Assembly (NCBI GenBank): GCA_025357775.1
Contig: JANXOQ010000233.1
Span: 1-7,149, forward strand
Direction of reading: 5' to 3'
DNA length: 7,149 bases
Source of the DNA: Ferruginibacter sp.
Lineage (GTDB): Bacteria; Bacteroidota; Bacteroidia; Chitinophagales; Chitinophagaceae
Shown here piece by piece: positions 6,955 through 7,149 of the stretch; within the stretch, counting starts at the first letter, position 1; each line of letters starts with the position of its first letter. A program made the translations under genes and the position numbers. Below the pieces are notes generated by a model, which saw only the letters and a program-made list of their open reading frames with translations, was not told where the DNA came from and made no database searches.

Positions 6955-7149
6955 TGTTGGTTATTGGTTTGTTGATATGTTTACTAGTAGTAAATGTATT
7001 CGTATTTTAATTAGCTATCTAACCTACTAACATATAAATAAAAATATTGTGGTTAATTTAAAAATTTTAAACAAAAAATAATTAAAATTTAATATTATAC
7101 AATCTGTGTCTGTTATGTTTTGTTTAATATTTTAGATCAGTTTTTTCTT
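6955..7149. other. AT-rich non-coding region upstream of yihY
   Basis: This 195-bp stretch runs to the right edge and contains no open frame I would call a gene on either strand. Apart from the promoter candidate at 7072-7102 I see no repeat, RNA gene or clear operator in it. A divergent gene may begin beyond the edge. Confidence 0.6.
7072..7102 (-). promoter_or_regulatory. Candidate promoter for yihY
   Basis: On the - strand TTG (7102-7100) is followed after 19 bases by TATTTTTTG (7080-7072). This resembles the Bacteroidota -33 TTTG and -7 TAnnTTTG elements, with one extra T in the -7 box. It would place the transcript start near 7065 and a leader of roughly 110 bases before the TTG start codon. 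The surrounding sequence is AT-rich, so chance matches are likely. Confidence 0.35.

Overview
The window looks like a chromosomal segment from a Bacteroidota species, most plausibly Chitinophagales/Chitinophagaceae-like. The reasons are the AT-rich composition, the absence of clear Shine-Dalgarno sequences before the starts, and the protein families present: a TMEM260/DUF2723-type (GT117) membrane protein, a paired VWA protein and MoxR/Mg-chelatase-like ATPase of a kind familiar from Bacteroidota, and a YihY protein. The genus cannot be fixed from the sequence alone.

Layout. (1) 1-2364, + strand: the 3' part of a large membrane glycosyltransferase-like gene, open at the left edge and closed by a strong hairpin terminator at 2382-2413. 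(2) 2414-2687: non-coding, with a purine-rich degenerate repeat and a weak promoter candidate. (3) 2688-5967, + strand: four genes in the order VWA protein, small antitoxin, RelE/ParE-type toxin, AAA+ ATPase. (4) 5971-6002: a perfect 13-bp hairpin serving as a shared terminator for convergent genes. (5) 6010-6954, - strand: a YihY/BrkB inner-membrane protein with a TTG start. (6) 6955-7149: AT-rich non-coding DNA holding a candidate promoter for yihY.

How the genes work together. The VWA protein (intact MIDAS) and the AAA+ ATPase (P-loop, sensor, arginine-finger candidate) are the two halves of one MoxR-VWA / chelatase-like remodelling machine, comparable in principle to RavA-ViaA, CoxD-CoxE or BchI-BchD. 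Its substrate is not known to me. The most notable feature is that a type II toxin-antitoxin pair sits between the two halves, with the ATPase start only 12 bp after the toxin stop. The ATPase is therefore probably expressed from readthrough of the VWA promoter or from the toxin-antitoxin promoter, which is usually autoregulated. I see no CRISPR array, rRNA, tRNA or transposase gene.
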